64,000 bases of DNA. Origin: Aphrocallistes beatrix. Taxonomy: Eukaryota > Porifera > Hexactinellida > Sceptrulophora > Aphrocallistidae. A program made the position numbers and the translations under genes. The DNA is taken from positions 1,674,001-1,738,000 of the forward strand of contig OY725498.1 of the NCBI GenBank assembly GCA_963281255.1. Reading direction: 5' to 3'. The notes below the pieces were generated by a model, which worked only from the letters and a program-made list of their open reading frames with translations, made no database searches and was not told the origin of the DNA. Positions within the stretch are counted from its first letter, which is position 1; every line of letters starts with the position of its first letter. Shown here one piece after another: positions 1-10,449 of this stretch.

Positions 1-250
1 TGTAATTACACAAGTAATTACACATGTAATTACACGTGTAATTACACATGTAATTACACATGTAATTACACGTGTAATTACACAAGTAATTACACGTGTA
101 ATTACACAAGTAATTACACATGTAATTACACGTGTAATTACACATGTAATTACACGTGTAATTACACATGTAATTACACGTGTAATTACACATGTAATTA
201 CACATGTAATTACACATGTAATTACACGTGTAATTTCACAAATTACACAT
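1..250. repeat. 12-bp palindromic satellite
   Basis: About twenty tandem copies of a 12-bp unit built on the self-complementary core TGTAATTACA, with the two spacer bases varying (CA, CG, TG). The array runs off the left edge, so its full length is unknown. Each unit is its own reverse complement, so the array can fold on itself at every register. Confidence 0.95.
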
Positions 251-436
251 AATTCCGAATATTTTATTTCCGCAACTGTATGATAAATTATTTATTTATT
301 TATGTATACAATATATCGTACATAAAGTGAATATATCTCAAAAATATGCTGGAAACTAGTTTCAACGGTTGATCTAGGGTTTTTACGGGTATTACTTCTG
401 CATATCGCCTTTTCGAAACTGTATGATAAATTCACA

Positions 437-1275
437 TATTGAAAAGTCCAGAGAACATCTCCAGTGACGATTTTCCTGCCCCGAATGCAAAAATAAACCT
501 TTGTCGTTATCTTCGACGGAATTTCTATGGGTCCATCAAAAGAATTTCCCGAATACCTTAAGCTTAACGTAGTTGCCATTAGTCAAGATCATACATGTCA
601 ACCTGATGATAAAAGCGGGACGCATCAGAAAGGTATTATACACGGAATCCCAAAAAACGGACATGGGGAGATTTCTTGTAAAAACGGGACACTTGTCAAA
701 ATTAGCTCAGAAGAAGAATGAAAAAAACCCGGGACGGTTGACATGTATGCAAGATTTTCCTAATGCCAGAAGTGTTATCCAACTACTCTGTCGTTCGGAG
801 CAAATAACCAGATTATTTCAGTTTTCATTATTGAGTAAGGATGAAAAAAGGACATCATTTCGCTCTCCAGGGAATCGATGAAGCTAAATTATCATTGATT
901 TAGAGAGAAAGATGATGACATTAGAACTGCTCCAAAGTTCAATTACACGTACGATACTTAATAATGATAATTGTAAATTGTGTCACATAGTTGCCACACT
1001 ATTGCAAAGAGTTATGAATCAAATTGACTTTTTCACTAAAAAGACAACCAAAAAGACGTGTCAGTCCTATGGGACTGCGGACTCAGTTTTCTTCCATGTG
1101 GTCTACACTCGATCTGAACTGGGCCGGACGGGTAAGTTAGTTGGACGGATCGTGGTAGCTCTAGAGGCGTGAAATCTTGTCCGCAGGCACATAAATGTCG
1201 GGGGTACATGTTCTCTGGACTATACGAACTTGTTCTCTGGACCATAGGAACAAGTTCTCTGGACTTTTTAATACC
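437..1275. mobile_element. Inverted-repeat element with AGTCCAGAGA termini
   Basis: The left end reads TATTGAAAAGTCCAGAGAAC and the right end is its near-exact reverse complement, ending GTTCTCTGGACTTTTTAATA. Three TTCTCTGGAC copies sit just inside the right end (1210-1265). No coding potential is visible. The same termini bound the short element at 44803-44950, so this is a family. The superfamily is not recognisable. A second repeat (591-749) is nested inside. Confidence 0.6.
591..749. mobile_element. GGGAC-rich MITE, copy 1
   Basis: Perfect 13-bp terminal inverted repeats, ATACATGTCAACC and GGTTGACATGTAT, enclose a body rich in GGGAC and CCGGGA motifs. Two relatives occur at 36771-36976 and 38931-39130. 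It is non-coding. Confidence 0.7.
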
Positions 1276-1297
1276 TCCTCATTTCGTTATATCCTAC

Positions 1298-1629
1298 TTG
1301 GTTAATAACGAATGGCGGATGTTTCGTCGCTGATATTTCTTTGAATGAAATGATCGAATCCTCACTTTCATTCTCCCATTCATTCTACCAATTAATAAAT
1401 GACAATCACCCACCCCCTAACGAAATAAAAATACCACTCTCGCGTGCCATTTGGTATAATTTCAAACCCAAAATGCTCACTTTCTCTTTGTTCTTATACA
1501 TAATACTCTCCAAAATCCTCACTCCTATTAATTCTATTCAGCTTGAGAACCAATTCATGTTTCCCAACAGTTTGTAATTCCATTAGGAGAGATATCAGCG
1601 ACGAAACATCCGTTTACCGTTAATAACAG
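1298..1629. mobile_element. Short inverted-repeat element next to the PSTK-like gene
   Basis: The segment CGGATGTTTCGTCGCTGATA near 1316 is repeated in reverse complement near 1590, and GTTAATAAC-type sequence lies at the outer ends. The interior is AT-rich and non-coding. It ends about 55 bp before the start codon of the PSTK-like gene. Confidence 0.55.
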
Positions 1630-1684
1630 GAGTTTCTGTAGACTGTCTTTACCCTCAATTTGTTCAAATGACAAGATATATATT

Positions 1685-2652
1685 ATGGCTAGCTTAGGTT
1701 CAGCTAGTTTGAAACTGGGTGTTAAATTGCTCTGCACATTGATTGGCATTCCAGCAAGTGGGAATTCCACTTTCATTCATTCTTTCAAGAGCTATCTCGA
1801 ATCAACTGAGTCTAATTTATTGAATTTAATTTGTATTGAGTTTGATGCATTTCTTCCGAGGGATACTATATGTCAAGCTGGAGGTTCTCCTGATGAAACT
1901 TTCATTTGCAAAAAGCATCGAGATTTTTTGCGAGAACAAATTGACAGTTTCTTAGGCCTTTTGGAGAGTGCCCTGATAAACAGTTTTCTGATTTGCTAAT
2001 ATCACAATTGCATACAGACTTCAATAATAAAGCCATAATACTTGTCCTTGACGATACATTCCACTACAGGAACATGCGGTACGAATACTACAGACTTGCT
2101 AGGAAGCATAGAACTGGTTTCTTACAGCTTTGCTTTGAAGCAAGTCTTGAAGAGTGCATAGTCCGCAACAAGGCAAGAGAACACCCAGTCCCTGAGCAAG
2201 CTATTCTAAACATTCATGGACAATTGTCTAATCCAGCTGGGTCCGTTTTAAAATGGGAACAAGAAACAATCAAGATTGATACTGCTAAAGATTTTGAATT
2301 CGATGCAATTGTCACAAAAATTCAGGAATCTTCATTAAAACTACCGCCTCCTTTAGCAGATTCTGAGCATATCCTCTCCCATAAAGAAGCAGCTCGGAAC
2401 GAAACGAATGCTAGTATCACACACCAATGCGACATCGCGCTTAGAAAGTTAGTAGGAAGTATGGTAAAGGAGGAAAGTAAGAAGGAATTGGGAAAGCAAG
2501 CTCTCAAACTGTATGCTGAGAAGTGCAATGTAAAAAGAAGAGAAGTTCTGAATCAGTTGAGTGAAGAAATTTTCGAGAACGAAGTGAAACCAAGCGAGAT
2601 TGAACTCGTAGTTGTTCAAATGATGAAGGAAGCAATGCTTGAAACTCAGTAG
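1685..2652 (+). pseudogene. PSTK: L-seryl-tRNA(Sec) kinase-like gene, frameshifted and with altered P-loop
   Basis: PSTK phosphorylates Ser-tRNA(Sec), a step in selenocysteine synthesis. The first frame starts at the ATG at 1685 and gives the N-terminal nucleotide-binding part, with LIGIPASGNSTF where the family has GxxxxGKST: the Walker A lysine is asparagine (codon AAT). The second frame continues with ILVLDDTFHYRNMRYEYYRL and GFLQLCF, a strong match to the PSTK core, and a family-like C-terminus ending at 2652. The two halves lie in different frames, the switch falling at about 1945-1999. I found no GT...AG intron that would join them without deleting conserved sequence. Either this is a decaying gene or one base is wrong in the assembly; the lysine loss favours decay. 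The downstream frame has no ATG near its start. Identification as PSTK is firm, functionality doubtful. Confidence 0.75.
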
Positions 2653-2789
2653 GTAGCTAATATTAACTATTAGTAATTGATATCCCGGTTGAGATAGTTA
2701 TGTATGCAGATGTTGTTATTCAATTTATTAATAGTCTGATTAGAACCCTATAGTTAGACTCAATGATAGACATACATGTAATCAAAATG

Positions 2790-2917
2790 TAATTTTAGGA
2801 GTTGCTACAGATTACGAATCCTAATTTTGTTTTAACTGATCGCTTGAAAGTCCCCGTTCCAAATGATCAGTTAAAAAAAATTTTGGATTCGTAATCTGTA
2901 GCAACTCCTAAAATTAT
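2790..2917. mobile_element. 128-bp palindromic MITE
   Basis: Both ends carry TTTTAGGAGTTGCTACAGAT in opposite orientation, followed inward by GATTACGAATCC-type arms that pair almost fully. The loop holds a second short pairing, AACTGATC with GATCAGTT. Flanking TA is compatible with a Tc1/mariner-type target duplication. Confidence 0.75.
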
Positions 2918-3015
2918 ATGTGTGAATGAGTGCTATATTCATTATTTGTCAACGGAAACGATGGGAATAAACAACAGTACGAGTTTTATGCTAATACCAA
3001 TCTGAAGTACCTATA

Positions 3016-3171
3016 GGCAGTGGCGTCGTGTGGTTCTAAAATAGGGGGGGAGCAAATGAAATCTGGTGGGCACAAGTGAAGATCTGAGGAAAAAGTGAAA
3101 ATCTAGGGGACTAGAAAAAAATTTGGTGGGCCCGGTCCCCCCCTGGGACTATGGGCACGACGCCCCTGCCT
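3016..3171. mobile_element. MITE with GTGGCGTCGTG termini
   Basis: The left end GGCAGTGGCGTCGTG pairs with the right end CACGACGCCCCTGCC, and CTATAGG / CTATATAGG flank it. The body is G-rich. It belongs to the same broad class as the element at 40663-40805. Confidence 0.6.
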
Positions 3172-3521
3172 ATATAGGTTACTCGCTGATTATCTCATTG
3201 GCTAACTGGATGGTTAAACTTATTTAAACAAGGAAGATGCCTACCCATCTCTCAGGAATACCGCAGACATTCTACCAGTCATATCGATTCAGATATTCCT
3301 TTTGCAGGATTGTCTTAATAGGGGACAATTTTGCAAAAGGAGCATTCGGTGATTGAAGTTACCTCCAAATCGAATTTCAACAGATAAAATAATTCCACTC
3401 TGCACTAATCGACTTGCAAAGGGCTAACCAACTCAGGATAAATTCTATGATGAGGAAATTAGTGTTTTCGCACTCCTACACGAGATGCCAAGTCAATTTG
3501 TAATTGCAAATATATGCTACA

Positions 3522-3668
3522 GTTAAAACGTCAAATCAGTTATCATAATTTCAGAGATATTATTATGTATAATAGTACCTGAAAATTCCAGGCATTTTCA
3601 ATCAGTTATTAAGCATACTGCCTGAAATTTTCAGATATTTTACTTATCAAGATTTGACGTTTTAATTA
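3522..3668. mobile_element. Small inverted-repeat MITE
   Basis: TTAAAACGTCAAATC on the left is matched by GATTTGACGTTTTAA on the right, and the interior pairs imperfectly (CCTGAAAATT / AATTTTCAGG). It is non-coding. Confidence 0.6.
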
Positions 3669-3708
3669 AAAGTCGGCAATCAAAACAAGATTAGTCAAAA
3701 GTGGGATA

Positions 3709-4258
3709 CGAGGGGAGTTCAATAAGTTCTTAGCCTACCAGACTTCTCTTTATTATTGATGAATGAAATTAAGCATAGTTGTTTGTCAACATGTACACAA
3801 CTAATTTTCAGCTTCAACCTATTCTTATCTATTTTTTTCCCTTTCTAATTTATCAATTTATAATACATCTCTTCATTTTTTCAAAAATGGATCGAATTGA
3901 ATACAGAGCGGTCATAAAGTTTTTGACCTTGGAAGGGAATGCGCCGATGGACATCCACCAAAGGCTAGTTAACGTTTACGATGACTCAGCTCCCTCCTAT
4001 GCAATTTGGAAAATTTCCAAATTTCTTATATCAATAGCTTTTGAAAAATTTGGCAGTGACGAAGAGTTGATCGAAGCTGTAAATAGGTTTTTTGACAAGC
4101 AACCTAAGACCTTTTTCCACAGTGGATTTGAAACCTGGATCAAACGTTGGAAGAAGTGCATTGATGCTCTAGGCGATTATATTGAAAAATAAACTACAAA
4201 AGTTTCAAGTAAATATAGTTGTTCAGGTTCAGGCTAATTACTTATTGAACTCCCCTCG
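3709..4258 (+). mobile_element. Internally deleted mariner element
   Basis: Terminal inverted repeats begin CGAGGGGAGTTCAATAAGT and are flanked by TA on both sides (3707-3708, 4259-4260). An open frame from the ATG at 3887 to 4192 joins the N-terminal helix-turn-helix of a mariner transposase (EYRAVIKFLTLEGNAP...) directly to its extreme C-terminus (RWKKCIDALGDYIEK). The catalytic DDD/E core is missing, so the product cannot transpose, but the DNA-binding part and the ends are intact. This is the classic form of a non-autonomous derivative. Confidence 0.85.
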
Positions 4259-4261
4259 TAT

Positions 4262-6740
4262 AACTCTTCACTTTCCATCGCAATCGTTGCGTTCCACCAC
4301 CTACCACCTGGGCACGAAAGGGATCCCAATGGGACTGCCACTGGCGCCGGAACTAGCACGTATGTGTACAGCGTACCTACTAAGAAATTACGAACCACCA
4401 ATAGGGGAAGCACTAACGCTATATTTTGATGATGTGGCAGCAACCTATCCCATCAAAGTATTACCGCTAAAACCATTCAACTTACTACCCACCACCGACA
4501 ACACAACACAGGACGCAACATACGACACAGCTAAAAAAGAATTTTTGCCCTTGCAGCAAAAATACAGACAAGCCGTCCCGCTACATCCCCCACTCATTCC
4601 ACCCGTCGACCAAACTCGCAAAGAAGACCTACTTCGGTGCAGCATTCCGAGCCACTCAGATAGCGCACAACCCAGCAGAAGCACTGGACTACATGCTGAG
4701 AAAATACTTGCCAGCTCTACAACGGCTCGGACATGACTGCACCGAAGTAATAGAAAACATGGTCCGGATCACGTACTTTCCAAAAAGAACGGAAAAGAAA
4801 GACGCCAAATACACGCCCAGTATACAATACCAATATTCGGACACCAGACCGACCAAATCCCAACTCGAGCCTTACCAAAACAACAAGGAATACAAACTCC
4901 AGGCAATCACACCCATGCCACCAATACTGAAACTCCTATGCTACACACCTAAGAGAAATAAAGCCAACCACGAGGTTTTCCCCTTCCCCAACTACAATTG
5001 TGCAATGTGCAGGCAATATGAACACATAGAGAGCCTAAACACAAGTATCAACGTCCCAATCATCCCTTGCCTACGATACAGGAGTACATACATACTACTA
5101 CGGGCGTTCAATAAGTAGTCGTTATTGCAATATATCTTGGTTGTTCCATTTGATTCAGAATTGGGTTAGCATATCTAATGTTACCCTACCGATGCTCTTT
5201 CAAATGATACTTTACTTTTTCAATTCTGAGCTTTGGTTTTTCTACTGTGGCTATTATTAGTTTGGCATTTTTATATACTGGCATTTATTATGGCTTCCGA
5301 GAGTGCAGATTTCAAAACGGAGCAGCGAGCCTCTGTAAAGATTCGTACACTGCTCCAAGTTTCTTCAACCGACATCCACAAGGATTTGATTGAGGTTTAT
5401 AATGATAGAACTCTTCCATATTCCACGATAGTTGACTGGACCCGACGTTTTCGTGAGGGAAGAGAGTCGATCGAAAATAAGCCCAGAGCAGGGAGGCCGA
5501 TTTCCGGCGCCAGTGACAAATTTGTCCTCGAGGTTTCCGAATTACTTGAAGAAGACCCCCTATTTCATTGATGGAGATAGCTAATGCAGTTGGGGTCTCA
5601 GCGGGAACCGCTCATACCATTGTGCATGACAATTTGGAATTTAGGAAAATCTGCGCTCGGTGGGTCCCGCATGCACTAACACAGGCCCAGAAAGCTAAGA
5701 GGGTTCAATGTGCTCGAAAGTTGCTTTCTGACTTCGATAGAACCGACTCCAGGAGCCTATTCGAGATCGTGACTGGTGATGAGACTTGGGTGCGTTATAG
5801 CGAGCCTTTGTCAAAGGAAGCTAACAAAGTATGGGTAGCTAAAGGCCAGGACCCACCAATAATCCCTCGATATGACTTCCGGAACCCCATGGTTATGTAC
5901 TGCATATTTTTTGATTCTTATGATCCAGTGTGCCAGATTTGTGTCCCCAAGAATACCACTATTACTGGATCATTTTACATGAGTGAGTGCCTATCTGAGG
6001 TTGAGAAATTCTACCACAATCGACGGCCAAGGACTGGAACTCGAGGATTGAGATTATTGCATGAAAATGCCCGACCCCACTAGACCAAGCTGGTAAGGGA
6101 AAAGTTGGAAAGTCTCAGAGTTGTAGAGCTAGATCATCCTCCCTAATCACCAGACCTCGCTCCATGCGACTTTTGGCTCTTCCCTAAGCTGAAGAAACAC
6201 CTTTCAGGGAGGGAATTCGAAAGTCGGCCTCACCTCGGATCGGCGATTTTTCAGTATATGAAAGGTATACCACGTGAAGACTTCAAAAAAGTTTTTTGGA
6301 TTGGATTAAGAGGTTAATACTAGTTATACAGCATCAAGGAGAGTAGTTCGAGAAATTGCAGCATTGATATTAATTATATTACTTGTTTTGGAGAAAGTAT
6401 ACTATGATAACGACTACTTATTGAATGCCCGTAGTATATAAACGAAACGAGGAGCACATCAAACACGCCTACATAGGAACAACAAACCTACAAAAAACTA
6501 ACATTTGCAATGTGGGCAAGTACAACAGGATACACATACATCTTATGGAAAGAAAAAACATTGGATGGCAATATCTAGCATTGTACGGCGCGAAAGACAA
6601 AATGCCACAAGGCGAAAAAACAAGAAAACATAAAGAATGGGAAAAGAAAATTAAACATAAATACCCCAGAATCCGATTATTTCCAACAGACGAACTAGTA
6701 CGATTTTACGAAATATGCGACACGTTCAACCCAGAATAAG
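4262..6740 (+). mobile_element. Penelope-like retroelement fragment, split by a mariner insertion
   Basis: The left part (4262-5100) has a reverse-transcriptase segment with GIPMGLPLAPELA followed by LYFDDVAAT, the catalytic DD pair, and a later CAMC zinc-knuckle-like motif. The right part (6434-6740) continues the same frame once the mariner at 5101-6431 is subtracted. Across the junction an LVY and a YIG motif are separated by ten residues, the spacing of a GIY-YIG nuclease, the endonuclease of Penelope-like elements. A frame change near 4690 and the lack of the 5' RT part show that the copy is dead. The Penelope assignment is inference from motif order. Confidence 0.55.
5101..6431 (+). mobile_element. 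Mariner transposon, full length between TIRs, transposase broken
   Basis: TIRs CGGGCGTTCAATAAGTAGTC (left) and the matching right end differ by about one base and are flanked by TA (5099-5100, 6432-6433). The transposase begins at the ATG at 5290 with a mariner HTH and SIVDWTRRF-like segment, and shifts frame at about 5570 (ORFs 5290-5571 and 5568-6083). The core has GDETWVRY with the first catalytic Asp and LLHENARPH, where the usual D of HDNARPH is replaced by E. A stop follows at 6081, and SPDLAPCDFWLF continues downstream in another reading segment with further stops. It is therefore inactive. It sits inside the retroelement at 4262-6740 and is the younger insertion. Confidence 0.88.
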
Positions 6741-7029
6741 AAGAACACCACCATGTACACCGAATCTTCAAAACCAAACCAGAAGTCACTGACTCAAACA
6801 AAATACAACCTAAATACAGAACATAACATAATGAATCCAGAACTAAAAGGCACAAATCAGAACATTGAAACTTAAACAGACACAGAACTTGAAAAGACTT
6901 AAATAGTCGAAAGATTAACAATTGTACTATCTTGTTCAACTTAACTTTAACTGTAATTTTGATTATTGACATTATTAAATTCATAAATTTAGTCGTCCCG
7001 ATATATTATGATATTCATTTCTTAAGTGC

Positions 7030-8035
7030 CAAGTGATATATGAATATCGAAGCTGGAGAAAGCAATCAGCTCCAATTGCTCGTAGCCTGCTTACACAACT
7101 TACTAGCAATTTCGCGGTACACCTAGAGATTATGAAGGTCATCTTGGGGCAATGCGCTGGCATTAGTGAAGCACTGCAGTGTCCGGAGCTTACTCTAGAT
7201 AGAGCACAACAGGTAGTGTGCTCACTGACCGAAGAGATGGATCCTCAAACATTTCCAAACGCAGATGAACAATAGGACCAGATAGCTAACAAAAGCTAAC
7301 GCTATTATTGACTACTGCGGACTACCAGCGTCACCTGTTCGTTGTATCAGAAGGGCTAGAGAAGAACTAACCTGGCATTTCCTCGAACAAGAGCACAATG
7401 ACATCTACCATGGCATATCTGCTCTGACTCCAGGATCTGAAAAGTTTCTTGAGGCAGCTATCATATTGTCCTTCACGAAATGTTTCGGATTGCTTAGAAC
7501 TGAGGTTGAGGCCGAAATGTTAAGGACAGAAGTCACTGTTGTGAGTAACCTTTTTCGGGAAGTCGAAGATCTTCCTTCTAATTTGGTTAGATTTTTGCAG
7601 TTTGTGCATCCTTTCATGCGATGTATCCGTATAATTACACAACTGTCTGGCCATTGCATGTATCTGCCTTGCACTACGGCTGCAAATGAACGTTCGTTCT
7701 CCCTGATGGATCGAGTAAATAATAATCTCCGCTCTACCAAGAGTACGATAGACTTAGTGGATTGGGAGTTCTTAGCGTAAACAGAGAGAGAGAGAGGTCA
7801 GGATTTATCCATCTAAACCGCGTAATTGATTGCTTCGCATCTCCTCCACGACGCATTGAACTTAATTATGTACACTTAGGAATTAGTACTCATTTTTTTA
7901 GAAATATTTCTCAAGTAAACAACAATTTGTTTCTGCTATTTATATCAGACACCAGTAAGAAAATCTAAGGGTAGGTTGATCGAGGGTGCGCAGGTGTCCA
8001 CCCTTGCCCACCCCTAAATCCGCCACTTGCTATGG
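7030..8035 (+). mobile_element. hAT transposase remnant
   Basis: The frame at 7466-7780 ends with TAANERSFSLMDRVNNNLRS, the hAT C-terminal dimerisation signature in the form seen in zinc-finger MYM-type relatives. An upstream frame at 7033-7275 is probably part of the same decayed gene. A candidate right terminus, CCTAAATCCGCCACTTG, lies at about 8012-8028 and resembles hAT ends reading CAAGTGGCGGATTTAGG; I found no left end. There are several stops and frame changes, so it is a fossil. Confidence 0.65.
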
Positions 8036-8184
8036 CCCTACCAACCCTACCGGAGCCTACGCCTCTGCACGAATATGAACACTAACATAGTGAACGTACC
8101 AAGTTGCATGTACTCTTAGCAAGGTACTACTCGTGTTGATCTAGTCAGGACATATAAATTGCGATTTGGTTCCTAGATATATAT

Positions 8185-8762
8185 AGGGTAATCCAAAAGT
8201 TCTGCAACATTGAATTTTGCTTCATTGATTGGACTAAGATAATTTAGTTTAATCGGTTTGCAAATTGCAACTATGGAGTCTACCTCCCTTTTAAAATTAA
8301 CACTATTTATTGCGCAAAATATTTTTAAAACAAATTTTTGAAATATTATATACTCGGGACTCCAATAATCTGATCTCAAAAATGTCAAGTTCGAAAATAA
8401 CTTTTTTCTCCTGATTAAATATATGTATTTGTTCCTACAGTCAGTTATTAATTCAAAATACTAAAATAGTATTATTTCTTTTAGTTTATAGACGGGAAAT
8501 CACCAATAAGAACAACAATTTTTAAAGTATGATCATATAATCTATATAGCATTCGAGATTTTTTTCTTTTTTCTAAACACACAAACATTTATGATCCACC
8601 TTAGCCAATATATTCAGAAATACAGGCAATTGGATTGCAAAATAATTTAAATAATCCTTAGAATTTTCAAGTAAAACAAAATGTCGGATGTTAGATCTAC
8701 TTGTGTAAGTATAATACTAGTATAATACTAAATTTGTGGCAGAACTTATGGATCACCCTGTA
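8185..8762. mobile_element. Tc1/mariner-type MITE, copy 1
   Basis: Ends AGGGTAATCCAAAAGTTCTG and CAGAACTTATGGATCACCCT are inverted and flanked by TA. The interior matches the element at 61145-61738 in the opposite orientation (for example around 8300-8480 and 61440-61600). It is non-coding and more diverged than the other copy. Confidence 0.75.
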
Positions 8763-9027
8763 ATTAAATTCAGTGAAACGTAGGTCTATTGGGACAAGTC
8801 CCGTATTTTAGTTAAAACCGGGGATATCCTGCAGTTGTCCCGTCCTGTCCAGGATTTTAGTATCAACCTTTGTTTAAGTGTTGGTATGACCAGAATGAGT
8901 TACTTCCTGGTATCACACTCTGTGATATTATCAAATCCATAACAATACAGTATTAGTATGAAATTGGGGATATGTATATTCAGGAATTTTAAACTCCTGT
9001 GCATTGTCCATCTAATGTATATACGTT

Positions 9028-9378
9028 CAGAATTGCACGCGGGCCAATCCGGCCCGCGGGTTGCGGGCCGATTTTTCTTATCGGCCCGCGGGCTGTGCGG
9101 GCCGAATATAATAGGTTGCGGGATCCGCGGGCCGAAATCTTGGCAGGGCTCCCCGAGAACCGAGACGATATTTTTAATTGTCACGAGGTACCAATTAAGG
9201 AATACTTACGTAAATGAAACTTCGTTAGTTTCCACTTATTTGCCTTTGCAGAAACTCATTCCCATAAAAAGATTCCCTAAGTGTCTCTCCATAGTTAGTA
9301 ACTAACAAAGTGGGCCAAAATATTTATGCGGGCTTCTTACGGGCCGCGGTTACAAATTTCGGCCCGCGTGCAACTCTG
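9028..9378. mobile_element. hAT-type MITE with GGCCCGCG ends
   Basis: TIRs CAGAATTGCACGCGGGCC and CAGAGTTGCACGCGGGCC (reverse strand) differ at one position. Imperfect 8-bp duplications TATACGTT / TATACACT flank it. Multiple CGGCCCGCGGG blocks sit near both ends. The short ORFs across it are products of this composition. Confidence 0.8.
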
Positions 9379-9755
9379 TATACACTTCGGTGACTTTCAC
9401 ATGGCCATTCTGACACACAACAGTATTTAAATTGTAATTGTATTTATACCCTCAAATTGTATTAATTAATAATATTGTAAAACACAACGAAGGTATTGAA
9501 CAAAGATGCAATAAAAATAATCAATAATCATTATCTACGTACTTTCGACGATCATGATCTTCGTACTTAAGGATCATGATCTCCATACTCGCACTTAAGG
9601 GAGACCGATCATTTAAGAGTGGTCCATATATTTCAGTATAACTTTGAAATATTGGTTCGGGGGTCCAAATATTTCGAATTGTAAGGACTGGGGGACACCA
9701 TTCCAGGGGCCGTAGACTCGGAATGAGGATTGGGTGGGACCTTTAGGCTTGCATG

Positions 9756-10185
9756 ATTGGTAGGGCCATTTTGGAGAAATCGTATCACAGCTAATAAAAG
9801 GTAATAGCCTTCGGCATTCATGTAAGGCAATGGCCCTACCAACCCGACCGGAGCCAACGCCTATGTCATTCTGTAGGAGTCCAAAATTTTTGTGACATTT
9901 CCTTGAATATGATCCATAATTGTAATTTATTCGCATGCGAATAGTATCTTATTCGCATGCGAATAGTAGCTTATTCGCATGCGAATAGTAGTTTTTAATA
10001 CCTCAATAAATTACAATTATGGATCATATTCAAGGAAATGTCACAAAGATTTTGGACTCCCACAGAATGACATAGGCGTAGGCTCCGGTCGGGTTGGAAG
10101 GGCCTTTGCCTTACATGAATTAGCCAAAGGCCATTACCTTCTATTAGCTATGATATGATTTGTCCAAAATAGCCCTACCAATCCT
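9756..10185. repeat. Large inverted repeat around ATTCGCATGCGAATAG units
   Basis: The left arm (about 9756-9920) and right arm (about 10012-10185) are reverse complements with scattered mismatches, including AATTATGGATCATATTCAAG on the right. The centre holds three or four ATTCGCATGCGAATAG units, each palindromic. A relative at 10450-10725 repeats GGTCCATATATTT...GGGGTCCAAATAT and has a longer array of the same units. It is non-coding. Confidence 0.75.
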
Positions 10186-10449
10186 GAGTCCTTGCCCAAA
10201 GACCCTACCAATCCTCACCCCGAGAATACGGCCCTGACGTAATCATGACTAGAGTCACTATTAGTCACAGAGAGCATTTGTTTACTGTACTAATGACAAC
10301 TGAAAAGCCTTCCATACACGCCACCCATTCCGTTCATGGCGGGACATCCCGATTTTACAATATTCTATTGAACAAATTTTTATAGCGGTCACCTGTACAT
10401 TGCATCCACTTAAAAATTGTCCCGTGGTCGACTTTCCTATTACAATTGA

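Noticed and set aside
1884..1966. An 83-bp GT...AG intron that would repair the PSTK-like frame
   Set aside because: It would remove the conserved helix containing CKKHRDFLREQIDSF, which aligns with the family, so a frameshift is the better reading.
9028..9378. Overlapping short open frames suggesting a small gene
   Set aside because: The interval is a hAT MITE with matching ends; the frames arise from GGCCCGCG repeats.
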